Shown here: in pieces, positions 6,472 through 13,124 of the stretch
Position numbering within the stretch: the stretch's first letter is position 1
Layout: each line of letters begins with the position of its first letter
From: CAYSPT01 sp964432985
Lineage (GTDB): Bacteria > Muiribacteriota > CAYSPT01
Assembly (NCBI GenBank): GCA_964432985.1
Contig: CAYSPT010000092.1
Coordinates: 1 to 16,435 of the forward strand
Direction: 5' to 3'
Length of the DNA: 16,435 nucleotides
Notes under the pieces: model-generated
Databases searched by the model: none
Seen by the model: only the letters and a program-made list of their open reading frames with translations
What the model was told of the DNA's origin: nothing
Made by a program: the position numbers and the translations under genes

Positions 6472-9400
6472 ATGAAATCATTTGACGAGATCCTGTCTGC
6501 CCTTGAGAGCCCCGATGAGGGAGCCCGCGTTCAGGCCGTCATCGACCTGGTGAGGTCCGATGACGAACGTGCCGGCCAGTATTTACAGCGGACTGCCGAC
6601 AGCGATGAAAGTGCCCGGGTACGGGCCGTGGCCGCCAAGGGCCTGACCGGTAAAAAGCTGGTCCAGAAGCTCATGAGCCGGCAGGAGGGCCTGTCGCCGG
6701 GCACCTGCCTGGAAGGCTCTGTCGAGGCGCTGGCCAGCTACCGGGAAAGCGAGTACGGGGCGGATACCGTGGTCCCCGGTCCCGACACCTTACCGCCTGA
6801 TGAACCGCTAAGCGCCGACAGTTCTCCTCATCCGGCTAGAGATGATAAACGGACTCCCGGTCAGGCGGCTTCCGTCCCCCCCTCGCCTACTCCCCCTCTA
6901 GGCCACTACGTGGTGACCGACGAGGTGGGGAGCGGCGGTATGGGGGTCATTCTCAACGCTTTCGATACCGAAATTCAGCGGGAAGTGGCCATGAAGGTGA
7001 TCGCCAGCCAGTGGCAGTCATCCCGGGAATACATTGAACGGTTCGTCAGGGAAGCCCAGGTCCAGGGCCAGCTGGAGCATCCGAATATCTGCCCGGTACA
7101 TGAATTGGGTGTGGATGAAAACGGGCAGATCTTCTTCACCATGAAAAAGGTGCACGGTATGTCCCTGGCCGAAATGATCTGGTGGGCCCGTGAATGTTGC
7201 GATAAACGCGATAGCCGCGAAAGCAAAGACTCCGCCGGCCCGCAAGACTCTGCCGGCCCGCAAGACTCGGAAGAATCGAAAGACCCGCTTTGCACCGATA
7301 ACGCCGACAGCCCCGGACGCCCGGAAAGCCTGACGGAAATCCTGAGCATTTTTCTCAAGATATGCGACGGCATCGCCTTTGCCCACTCCCGGGGAATCAT
7401 CCACCGCGACTTGAAGCCGGACAATATTATGACGGGAGACTTCGGCGAGGTGTACGTGATGGACTGGGGCCTGGCCCGGATACTGGGAAGCCAGGACGAC
7501 GAGCGGCGGTACGGCCTGGTCATCGCCGAGGAGCCGGGCAGCGGCGGTGAGATGAAAACCATGTCCGGTTCGGTGGTGGGAACTCCCTCCTACATGTCCC
7601 CGGAGCAGGCCAAAGGGCTGGTGGGATTGATGGATGAGCGCTCCGACATTTATTCGCTGGGGGCGCTGTTGTACGAACTTCTTACTTTAGAACCCCCGTT
7701 TTCCGGCCCCCCCTGGGATGTTTTAAGCAAGATCGGCAAAGTTTTGCCCCAGTCCCCGTCGAGTCGTGCTCCCGGTCGGGACCTGCCGCCGGAGCTGGAT
7801 TCAATCATCATGAAGTGCCTGACGGTGAAAAAAAACGACCGGTACCAATCCGTCCGCGCCTTGAAGCGTGAAATCGAGCTTTTCCTTTCGGGGCGTCCCA
7901 TCGGCGCCATGGAGTACAGCCTCTGGCGGGTGTTCACCAAGTGGATGTCCCGAAACAGGGTGCTGGCTTCTTCAGCCATAGCCGTCCTGGCGATCCTGAT
8001 CGTCTCCTTCGGTGTGTCATTTGTGCGGATATCAGCCTCCGAACGTGAAGCGGTGAAGCAGCGTGACCGGGCCGAAGAGCAGCGCCTGATCGCCGAAGAG
8101 CAGCGCCTGGAGGCCGAGGAGCAGCGCCTGGAGGCCGAGGAGCAGCGGACCCGTGCCGACGAGCAGCGGTCCGAAGCCGAAAAGCAGCGCCTGGAAGCGG
8201 TGGCCAGCGACATCAAGAGCCGGTTCAACCTGGGCATGATGTTCGAAGAAAAGCGGGACATCGAGAAAGTGCTCGAGATCTACGACGAGGTTCGGCAGGA
8301 CATGGAGACCAGGCGGATGAACCTCATCCCCTTCATCGACCTGTTCAGATGGCGGGCCCGGTACAACGAGGGGCGGCCTATCCAGTCCTCCCTGCTGCTC
8401 AGCAATAAATGGGGATTGGCGTTCAGGCGGCTCTGCTACAGTCCCGACGGCCGGTTGCTGGCCGTGAGCAGCTGGGATGGATTCATTCGGCTGATAAACA
8501 CGGAGACCGGGGAGGAAGCCGGCCGATTCATGGTGCCCGGAGTGGTATCTGTCAGCCTGGCCTTCAGTCCCGATGGGACGCTCATCGCTACGGGCGGCAA
8601 TGACGGCACGTTACGGCTCTGGACGATCTCCGATAAGGACGAAAACGTTGCTCCGAAAGAAAATGCTGCTCCGAAAGAAAATGACGTTCAGGAAAAATAC
8701 GCCGTTCAAAAAGAATACGCCGTATTGAGTGATCCGGCTCTCCAGGGTGGGTTAGCGCACATGGACGATATCCGGGGGCTGGTGTTTACCGTGGATGGAA
8801 AGCACCTGATTTCCTCAGGTGACGAGGTGATAAAGTTCTGGAGCGTCAGTCAGAAGAAGCTCGACCGGTCGTTGTGGGGGCATCTGAGGGATGTCTTTTC
8901 AGTGGTGGTCAGCCCCGACGGACGGTATCTCGTCTCGGGGGGCAGGGAGAAAGACGTGCGGCTCTGGGACCTGGAATCGGGCAAGATGCAATCGATTCTC
9001 TACGATCACTGGGGCACCATCGAGGAGCTGCGTTTCAGCCCTGACGGAACCATGCTCGCCTCGGCCTGCAACGACACCACCGTCAAGATATGGGACATGG
9101 AAGGCGGCCGCCTTATCACCACTCTGCGGGGGCACCGGGCCGAAGTGCAGACACTTGATTTCAGCCCCGACAACCGCGTGCTGGTGACCGGTGGACGTGA
9201 CGGTACGGTCCGGTTCTGGGACGTGGAGCGTCAGGTCGACATCGGCGTTCTGCGTGGGCACAACGGTGTGGTCTACTCCGCCAGATTCCACCCTGTCGAT
9301 GAAACCGTCGCCACTGCCGGGTCCGACCGGAAAGTCAAGCTGTGGTCCATGGATCGGGAGCCCCTGGTTCACACCATGGAACTGGGAGATGTCAAGGTCA

Positions 9401-10350
9401 GCGCCACCGTCTTCAGTCCCGACGGCAAATGGCTGGCTGTGGGGACAATTGCTTCAGGAATAGTTCCCGTGCAGTTGTTCGACACCACGTCCTGGTCTCG
9501 GGCGTCCGATATAATGTCACACGGCGGCCGGGTGCGCTCCATTGCGTTCAGCCGGGACGGGGCGCTGCTGGCCTCGGTAGGGGACGACGGACTTCTTAAC
9601 CTGGCGGACCTGAAAACGGATTCGCACATAGCCAGTATCGATGTCCGCTCAGGGGAGCAGACTGACTTCATCGCTTCGTTGATGGACGCGGCTAAAGATC
9701 TTTGGAACTTCAAGCAGGGGGACAAATGGAAAGATGTCGGCGGGGTGGATATCAGCCCGGACGGCACGCTGCTGGCCACCGGGAGCAGCGACGGGACGGT
9801 CAAGCTCTGGAACGTCGCTTCCAGGCAGTGCGTTCACGCCTTCAAGGACTTAAACGAAGAGATACTTGATCTGGCTTTCAGCCCCGACGGGAATCTGCTG
9901 GCCGCCGGAGGTGATGACAGGGTTCTGTTGTTATGGAACGTAAAGGACCGCTCGATGAAGGCGGCGTACCGTGAGCACGCGGAGTTCATACACGCACTGG
10001 CCTTCAGTCCCGACGGTACTTCCATGGTGTCGTCGGACGGCGAGGGGAAGATTTTTCTCTGGGACCTGGCTACGAACCGGGTGGTAAGGAAATGCAGCGG
10101 GCACATCGGCCGCGTCAACACGCTGAGCTTTTCTCCGGACGGGCGGCTGCTGGCATCCGGGGGCAACGACTCTTCCATCAAGCTGTGGGACGTGCGGACC
10201 GGAGAGTGTCTGATCACTCTGCAGGAACACGCCGCGGACGTCGAATCGGTGGATTTCAACGCCGACGGTACACTGCTTTCCTCGGGGGGACGTGACGGGG
10301 CCGTCAGAATCTGGAAATTCGGCAACGCGCTCAAACCACTGGAGTTCTAG
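6472..10350 (+). CDS. Membrane Ser/Thr protein kinase with HEAT-like N-terminus and 14 WD40 repeats
   Basis: ATG 6472 is chosen; the frame is open upstream only because it shadows the divergent gene. The product is 1292 aa. Residues 1-60: HEAT-like helices. About 100-142: Pro/Ser-rich linker. 145-470: PknB/Hanks-type kinase with Gly loop GSGGMG (153-158), VAMK Lys175, alphaC Glu194, HRDLKPDN (catalytic Asp313), DWG in place of DFG (331-333) and GTPSYMSPEQ (370-379). About 242-285: a Ser/Asp-rich insert between the kinase lobes. About 498-520: one membrane span. 535-576: six heptads EEQRLEA (coiled coil, probable dimer or tetramer). About 645-1287: 14 WD40 repeats (for example FSPDGTLIATGGNDGTLRLW), enough for two seven-bladed propellers. 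The topology suggests a cytoplasmic kinase with a periplasmic propeller sensor. It is expected to be active, since all catalytic residues are present. Substrates unknown. The gene is divergent from the radical SAM gene and convergent with the chemoreceptor. Confidence 0.95.
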   Translation: MKSFDEILSALESPDEGARVQAVIDLVRSDDERAGQYLQRTADSDESARVRAVAAKGLTGKKLVQKLMSRQEGLSPGTCLEGSVEALASYRESEYGADTVVPGPDTLPPDEPLSADSSPHPARDDKRTPGQAASVPPSPTPPLGHYVVTDEVGSGGMGVILNAFDTEIQREVAMKVIASQWQSSREYIERFVREAQVQGQLEHPNICPVHELGVDENGQIFFTMKKVHGMSLAEMIWWARECCDKRDSRESKDSAGPQDSAGPQDSEESKDPLCTDNADSPGRPESLTEILSIFLKICDGIAFAHSRGIIHRDLKPDNIMTGDFGEVYVMDWGLARILGSQDDERRYGLVIAEEPGSGGEMKTMSGSVVGTPSYMSPEQAKGLVGLMDERSDIYSLGALLYELLTLEPPFSGPPWDVLSKIGKVLPQSPSSRAPGRDLPPELDSIIMKCLTVKKNDRYQSVRALKREIELFLSGRPIGAMEYSLWRVFTKWMSRNRVLASSAIAVLAILIVSFGVSFVRISASEREAVKQRDRAEEQRLIAEEQRLEAEEQRLEAEEQRTRADEQRSEAEKQRLEAVASDIKSRFNLGMMFEEKRDIEKVLEIYDEVRQDMETRRMNLIPFIDLFRWRARYNEGRPIQSSLLLSNKWGLAFRRLCYSPDGRLLAVSSWDGFIRLINTETGEEAGRFMVPGVVSVSLAFSPDGTLIATGGNDGTLRLWTISDKDENVAPKENAAPKENDVQEKYAVQKEYAVLSDPALQGGLAHMDDIRGLVFTVDGKHLISSGDEVIKFWSVSQKKLDRSLWGHLRDVFSVVVSPDGRYLVSGGREKDVRLWDLESGKMQSILYDHWGTIEELRFSPDGTMLASACNDTTVKIWDMEGGRLITTLRGHRAEVQTLDFSPDNRVLVTGGRDGTVRFWDVERQVDIGVLRGHNGVVYSARFHPVDETVATAGSDRKVKLWSMDREPLVHTMELGDVKVSATVFSPDGKWLAVGTIASGIVPVQLFDTTSWSRASDIMSHGGRVRSIAFSRDGALLASVGDDGLLNLADLKTDSHIASIDVRSGEQTDFIASLMDAAKDLWNFKQGDKWKDVGGVDISPDGTLLATGSSDGTVKLWNVASRQCVHAFKDLNEEILDLAFSPDGNLLAAGGDDRVLLLWNVKDRSMKAAYREHAEFIHALAFSPDGTSMVSSDGEGKIFLWDLATNRVVRKCSGHIGRVNTLSFSPDGRLLASGGNDSSIKLWDVRTGECLITLQEHAADVESVDFNADGTLLSSGGRDGAVRIWKFGNALKPLEF
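7228..7281 (+). repeat. 18-bp tandem repeat inside the kinase-domain insert
   Basis: GACTCYGCCGGCCCGCAA occurs at 7228-7245 and 7246-7263, followed by a degenerate third unit (7264-7281). It encodes DSAGPQ twice, then DSEESK, in a loop between the kinase N-lobe and the HRD segment. In-frame, so the reading frame is preserved. Confidence 0.8.
8074..8199 (+). repeat. Six 21-bp repeats encoding coiled-coil heptads
   Basis: Six consecutive 21-bp units of the type GAGGAGCAGCGCCTGGAGGCC encode EEQRLIA, EEQRLEA, EEQRLEA, EEQRTRA, DEQRSEA and EKQRLEA (residues 535-576), just after the membrane span. The heptad period is consistent with a signalling coiled coil. Confidence 0.85.
8641..8721 (+). repeat. 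Two different 18-bp duplications between WD40 blades 2 and 3
   Basis: GAAAAYGYTGCTCCGAAA occurs at 8641-8658 and 8659-8676 with a half unit after it; then GTTCAGGAAAAATACGCC (8686-8703) is followed by GTTCAAAAAGAATACGCC (8704-8721). The encoded segment (ENVAPKENAAPKEN, VQEKYAVQKEYA) is a low-complexity loop. It is more AT-rich than its surroundings. Confidence 0.75.
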
Positions 10351-10360
10351 CCGCGGGAAC

Positions 10361-10405
10361 CCGGCACCAGCAGTCATCCGCCGGCACCAGCAGTCATCCG
10401 CCGGC
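10361..10405. repeat. 20-bp tandem duplication after the kinase gene
   Basis: CCGGCACCAGCAGTCATCCG is present exactly twice (10361-10380, 10381-10400), and the next five bases (CCGGC) begin a third copy that merges into a hairpin. Confidence 0.9.
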
Positions 10406-10418
10406 TTGACCGGCGGAT
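10396..10418. terminator. GC-rich hairpin between convergent genes (possible bidirectional terminator)
   Basis: Arms ATCCGCCGG (10396-10404) and CCGGCGGAT (10410-10418) form a perfect 9-bp stem with a CTTGA loop. It sits 45 bp after the kinase stop and 9 bp after the chemoreceptor stop. No T-tract on either strand, so intrinsic termination is uncertain; it may instead be a copy of a small dispersed palindrome. Confidence 0.45.
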
Positions 10419-10426
10419 CCACATCT

Positions 10427-12571
10427 CTAAAGCTCAAATTTGTTAGTCTGCTGGTCCAGGTTCTCGGTGATGTGCCGCATTTCGCCCACCTGCTTGAGCA
10501 GGCGGTCGCTCTGGTTTTCAGTTTCCCTGACCACGCTGGTGATGGTGTCGATGGCCAAAACGATGTCGTCGCACACCTCGGCCTGCTGGGCCATGGCCTG
10601 GGCGATCTGCTCCATGTTGGCGTTGGTGCTCCGGACGCTTTCCTGGATATCGGCGAATGACATGCTCAGGTCGTTGGCAAGAACCATGCCGTCCACCGCC
10701 GACTGGCTCGACTGCTCCATGGCCTTGTTGATTGTGGTTATTTCCGATTGGATCTTCTCGATGATCCCGCTGATCTCCTTGGCGCTGGCGGCGGTCCGCT
10801 CGGCCAGTTTACGCACCTCGGCGGCCACCACGGCGAATCCCCGGCCGTGCTCCCCGGCCCGGGCGGCTTCGATGGCGGCGTTGAGGGCCAACAGGTTGGT
10901 CAGTTCGCTGATCTCGGTGATGGTAGCTGTTATCTGTCCTATTTCCTGGCTCCGCTCCCCCAGTTTGCGGGTCATCTCCCCAGCGGTTTGGATAGTGTCG
11001 GTGATGGTGTTGAGCCCATTGATGGTGTCCTTGACGGCAAAGGCGCCCCCTGCCGCGGCTTCTTGTGCCTGGGAGGCCATCAGGTCCGCTTTCTTCGAGC
11101 TGGCCGAAATCTGCTGGATGGACGCGCTCATCTCGGTGATGGCAGCTGAAGTGTCAGTGATCTTTTCGGTCTGGGTCTGGGTGGACTGCATCATCTCTTC
11201 CGCCGCGCCCATTATCTCAGCGGCGGTCTTTTTGACTTTCCGGGACACGTCCTGGATCTCGCTGATCAAAGTGGTCAGGTTGGCCAGCATGGAGCTGAAC
11301 ACCCCGGACAGGACACCGTCTTCTTCGTAGGAATCGGTGGTCCTCCTGCGCAGGTCACCCTGGGCTATCCGGTCACCCTGGTCGGCGAACTGCCGCAGCT
11401 TGTCGCGCATACGGCCGAAAGCCGATCCCAGGTCGCCTGTGGAGATCATCCTGTCCAGCTTGGGGTTGTGCAGATCGTCGTTGGCAATCAATTTAGCTTG
11501 GCCGGTCAACTTCCGTAGAATGCTGAGCATATTCATGAAAGAGGTAGTGAGCACTCCCTCGCTGGTCATTTTCTCGTTATTGTCGAGCCGTTTGGATATG
11601 AAGGTCTGGATCTTGTCGTGGAAGATCTCGTCGCGGCTGATCAGTTCCGAGATTTCTGCCAGTTCGCCGAGCTTGGCCACCATGGTGGAAAAAGCGCTGC
11701 CCAGGTCGCCTTCCACCTTTTCGTTTAGAAGCGTGTTGTGCAGATCGTCGTTGGCGATGGCTTCCGCCTGCCGGGCAAGCTTCTTCAGGGTGGTCAGCAT
11801 CCGGTTGAACGAAGCGGCCAGTTCCCCTATTTCGTCGGTGGATTCCACTCCTTCGACATCCGTGAATACGCCGGCTGCCACCCCTTTGGCCGAGTCGGTG
11901 ACCTTGACCAGGGGATCGATGATTAAGCGGTTGGTGAAGAACATCAGGGCGAAGCAGGCCAGGATCATGGTAATCACGGTGACCACCAGGATGACCAGGG
12001 CGTTGGTGTGGGCCAGGCGGTCGACATCGTTGATATAGATACCGGAGCCCACGATCCACTTCCAGGGTGTGAAACCCTTCACATAGGAAAGCTTGGGCTC
12101 GATGCGGGTGGCATCGTCCTTCCACTGCCAGTAGTAGTCCACGAAACCGGCGCCGTCCTGCGTGACCACCTCGACCATCTCCACGAACAGCTTTTTCCCG
12201 GTGGGGTCTTTATACCCGCTCAGGTCCTCCCCCTCCAGGTTTTTGGTGTAGGGGTGCATGATCATCACCGGGGCGAAATTGTTGATCCAGAAGTAGTCCT
12301 TCTCCTCGGGCCCGTACCGGAGGGACTCGATTTCCTCCATTGCATTCTTCTGCGCTTCTTTTTCGGTTATAAAACCTGCCTTCTGCTGGTTGAAGGAGTT
12401 CTCGATAATCTTGTAGGCCAGGTCCACCGCCGCCCGGGTGGCCACCTTCTTCTGGTCGTACAGGATTCCCCTGGTGGCGGTGTAGTTGAAGTAGATGATA
12501 AACGGCGTGGTCACCAGGAACCACACCAGGATGATTACCAGTACCTTGTATCTGAGTTTCAAGTTTTTCAT
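10427..12571 (-). CDS. Methyl-accepting chemotaxis protein with sCache sensor and poly-HAMP chain
   Basis: The 714-aa product starts at ATG 12571; GGGGGAGG lies about 10 bases upstream. TM1 is about residues 8-28, and the periplasmic single-Cache domain (about 35-182) has KDYFWINNFAPVMIMHPYTK, LEGEDLSGYKD and GFTPWKWIVGSGIY. TM2 is about 190-212. HAMP 1 (about 213-262) is followed by four more HAMP-like units: 262-301 (AIANDDLHN), 301-352, 352-392 (LIANDDLHN) and 392-432 (RIAQGDLRR). The signalling domain, about 440-700, carries the conserved tip ISELTNLLALNAAIEAARAG (554-573) followed by EHGRGFAVVAAEVRKLAERT. There is no C-terminal NWETF-like tether. sCache_2 receptors often sense small organic acids, but the ligand cannot be read from sequence. 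No CheA, CheW, CheR or CheB gene is nearby, so this is an orphan receptor feeding a remote array. It is convergent with the kinase gene and divergent from the giant surface protein. Confidence 0.95.
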   Translation of the reverse strand: MKNLKLRYKVLVIILVWFLVTTPFIIYFNYTATRGILYDQKKVATRAAVDLAYKIIENSFNQQKAGFITEKEAQKNAMEEIESLRYGPEEKDYFWINNFAPVMIMHPYTKNLEGEDLSGYKDPTGKKLFVEMVEVVTQDGAGFVDYYWQWKDDATRIEPKLSYVKGFTPWKWIVGSGIYINDVDRLAHTNALVILVVTVITMILACFALMFFTNRLIIDPLVKVTDSAKGVAAGVFTDVEGVESTDEIGELAASFNRMLTTLKKLARQAEAIANDDLHNTLLNEKVEGDLGSAFSTMVAKLGELAEISELISRDEIFHDKIQTFISKRLDNNEKMTSEGVLTTSFMNMLSILRKLTGQAKLIANDDLHNPKLDRMISTGDLGSAFGRMRDKLRQFADQGDRIAQGDLRRRTTDSYEEDGVLSGVFSSMLANLTTLISEIQDVSRKVKKTAAEIMGAAEEMMQSTQTQTEKITDTSAAITEMSASIQQISASSKKADLMASQAQEAAAGGAFAVKDTINGLNTITDTIQTAGEMTRKLGERSQEIGQITATITEISELTNLLALNAAIEAARAGEHGRGFAVVAAEVRKLAERTAASAKEISGIIEKIQSEITTINKAMEQSSQSAVDGMVLANDLSMSFADIQESVRSTNANMEQIAQAMAQQAEVCDDIVLAIDTITSVVRETENQSDRLLKQVGEMRHITENLDQQTNKFEL

Positions 12572-12606
12572 CTGTTGCCAGCCTCCCCCGTGGAGTCGTT
12601 ATCGGA

Positions 12607-12635
12607 ATGGTATTGGAACCGGCCGTCTTTTGCAA
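12607..12635 (-). promoter_or_regulatory. Possible sigma-70 promoter of the chemoreceptor
   Basis: Read on minus: -35 TTGCAA (12635-12630), 17-bp spacer, -10 TACCAT (12612-12607); start predicted near 12600, about 29 nt before the ATG. Moderate match. Confidence 0.4.
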
Positions 12636-12666
12636 GGGGGGATTTGCGAAATAGGTATTTATTTGA

Positions 12667-12693
12667 TTATCAGCGGGTTTTAGCAGTTATCTA
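12667..12693 (-). promoter_or_regulatory. Possible sigma-28 (FliA) promoter of the chemoreceptor
   Basis: Read on minus: TAGA (12693-12690), exactly 15 bases, then GCTGATAA (12674-12667). This differs by one base in each element from the flagellar/chemotaxis consensus TAAA-N15-GCCGATAA. The class of gene supports it. Confidence 0.45.
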
Positions 12694-12736
12694 TACTTAA
12701 AATGTGTGAAATGTTACAGTTGGAAGGTGCCAATTT

Positions 12737-12768
12737 TCAACAGGAAATGAGGGTAAATTACCTGTTGA
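12737..12768. promoter_or_regulatory. 32-bp imperfect palindrome overlapping a -35 box
   Basis: TCAACAGG (12737-12744) and CCTGTTGA (12761-12768) are perfect complements; after one A-A mismatch the symmetry continues with AAT/ATT around an 8-bp centre. The right arm overlaps TTGACA (12765-12770). Operator-like; regulator unknown. Confidence 0.5.
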
Positions 12769-12791
12769 CAGCATGAATACTTTGATATAAC
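12765..12791 (+). promoter_or_regulatory. Possible promoter of a short transcript
   Basis: -35 TTGACA (12765-12770, perfect) and -10 TATAAC (12786-12791), but the spacer is only 15 bp. TAACTT (12788-12793) would give 17 bp with a poorer -10. Confidence 0.35.
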
Positions 12792-12792
12792 T

Positions 12793-12806
12793 TAGTCGAT
12801 CGACTA
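12793..12806. promoter_or_regulatory. 14-bp perfect palindrome TAGTCGATCGACTA
   Basis: Uninterrupted dyad lying at the predicted start of the transcript from 12765-12791. Likely a protein-binding site rather than an RNA hairpin, because a loopless dyad folds poorly. Confidence 0.45.
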
Positions 12807-12886
12807 TGAATAAAGAATTTGCAACAATTCAAAAACGGTTTTTTGGGGGCCATGACTGCCTGTGCGCAGCCATGGTCATGTTTTTT
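12798..12886 (+). ncRNA. Putative small terminated transcript (sRNA or leader)
   Basis: A promoter-like element (12765-12791) is followed after about 90 nt by a hairpin with T6 (12850-12886), with no convincing gene between. The only ORF (12806-12898, 30 codons) lacks a ribosome site and runs through the terminator. No known riboswitch consensus was recognised. Confidence 0.25.
12850..12886 (+). terminator. Intrinsic terminator-like hairpin
   Basis: CCATGACTGC (12850-12859) and GCAGCCATGG (12866-12875) pair at 9 of 10 positions around a CTGTGC loop; TTTTTT follows at 12881-12886. A competing stem, CATGAC (12851-12856) with GTCATG (12875-12880), would put the T-run immediately after the helix. 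The orientation is plus, so it does not serve the chemoreceptor. Confidence 0.65.
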
Positions 12887-12990
12887 CTAGCAAGGTAATT
12901 TCCAAGTTGTAATCAGTGATAACAAAGGTTTAAGGAAGATCGGGGAGTTGATACGTAAGAGTATTCGACCGATAACAATAAGGCTGTCCG

Positions 12991-13007
12991 TCGAGGGGAC
13001 CCCTCGA
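12991..13007. promoter_or_regulatory. 17-bp perfect palindrome upstream of the giant gene's promoter
   Basis: TCGAGGGG (12991-12998), one A, CCCCTCGA (13000-13007). It ends 18 bp before the -35 box at 13026, a position suited to an activator, or to a terminator stem without T-tract for upstream transcription. Confidence 0.45.
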
Positions 13008-13025
13008 AAGTTGTGAGGGGAATCC

Positions 13026-13054
13026 TTGACAGGGTATGAGTGGTAATGTATCAT
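13026..13054 (+). promoter_or_regulatory. Sigma-70 promoter of the giant surface-protein gene
   Basis: -35 TTGACA (13026-13031, perfect), 17-bp spacer, -10 TATCAT (13049-13054, 5 of 6). Predicted start near 13061, giving a leader of about 64 nt before ATG 13125. Confidence 0.7.
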
Positions 13055-13058
13055 ACCC
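13032..13058. promoter_or_regulatory. Operator-like inverted repeat covering spacer and -10
   Basis: GGGTATGA (13032-13039) and TCATACCC (13051-13058) are perfect 8-bp complements 11 bp apart. They exactly span the spacer and -10 box of the promoter, the classic place for a repressor that blocks polymerase. Confidence 0.6.
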
Positions 13059-13077
13059 AGGTTTAGTGTGTTTACAG

Positions 13078-13097
13078 TGTATATATAGATATATACA
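13078..13097 (+). promoter_or_regulatory. AT-rich hairpin in the 5' leader just before the ribosome site
   Basis: TGTATATATAGATATATACA is a perfect dyad with 9-bp arms. It lies in the predicted leader, 7 bp before AAGGAGG (13105-13111), so it could tune ribosome access, possibly in a temperature-dependent way because the stem is almost all A-U. Confidence 0.4.
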
Positions 13098-13124
13098 AGA
13101 TTATAAGGAGGCAAAAGCATACAC

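Noticed and set aside
10361..10418. CRISPR-like repeats
   Set aside because: The repeats are directly adjacent with no spacers and no cas genes; they are a simple tandem duplication plus hairpin.
12806..12898. 30-codon plus-strand ORF in the intergenic region
   Set aside because: It has no Shine-Dalgarno, starts in a palindrome and runs through the intrinsic terminator. Not listed as a gene, though mentioned with the putative small RNA.
13071..13099. Second promoter TTTACA-N17-TACAAG before the giant gene
   Set aside because: Its start would fall at about 13106, inside the AAGGAGG ribosome site, leaving no usable leader. The TTGACA/TATCAT promoter upstream is better.
12887..13124. Cyclic-di-GMP (GEMM) riboswitch before the giant surface protein
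   Set aside because: I looked for the GCAAACC, GACGCAAAGCC and tetraloop-receptor-like elements and did not find them.
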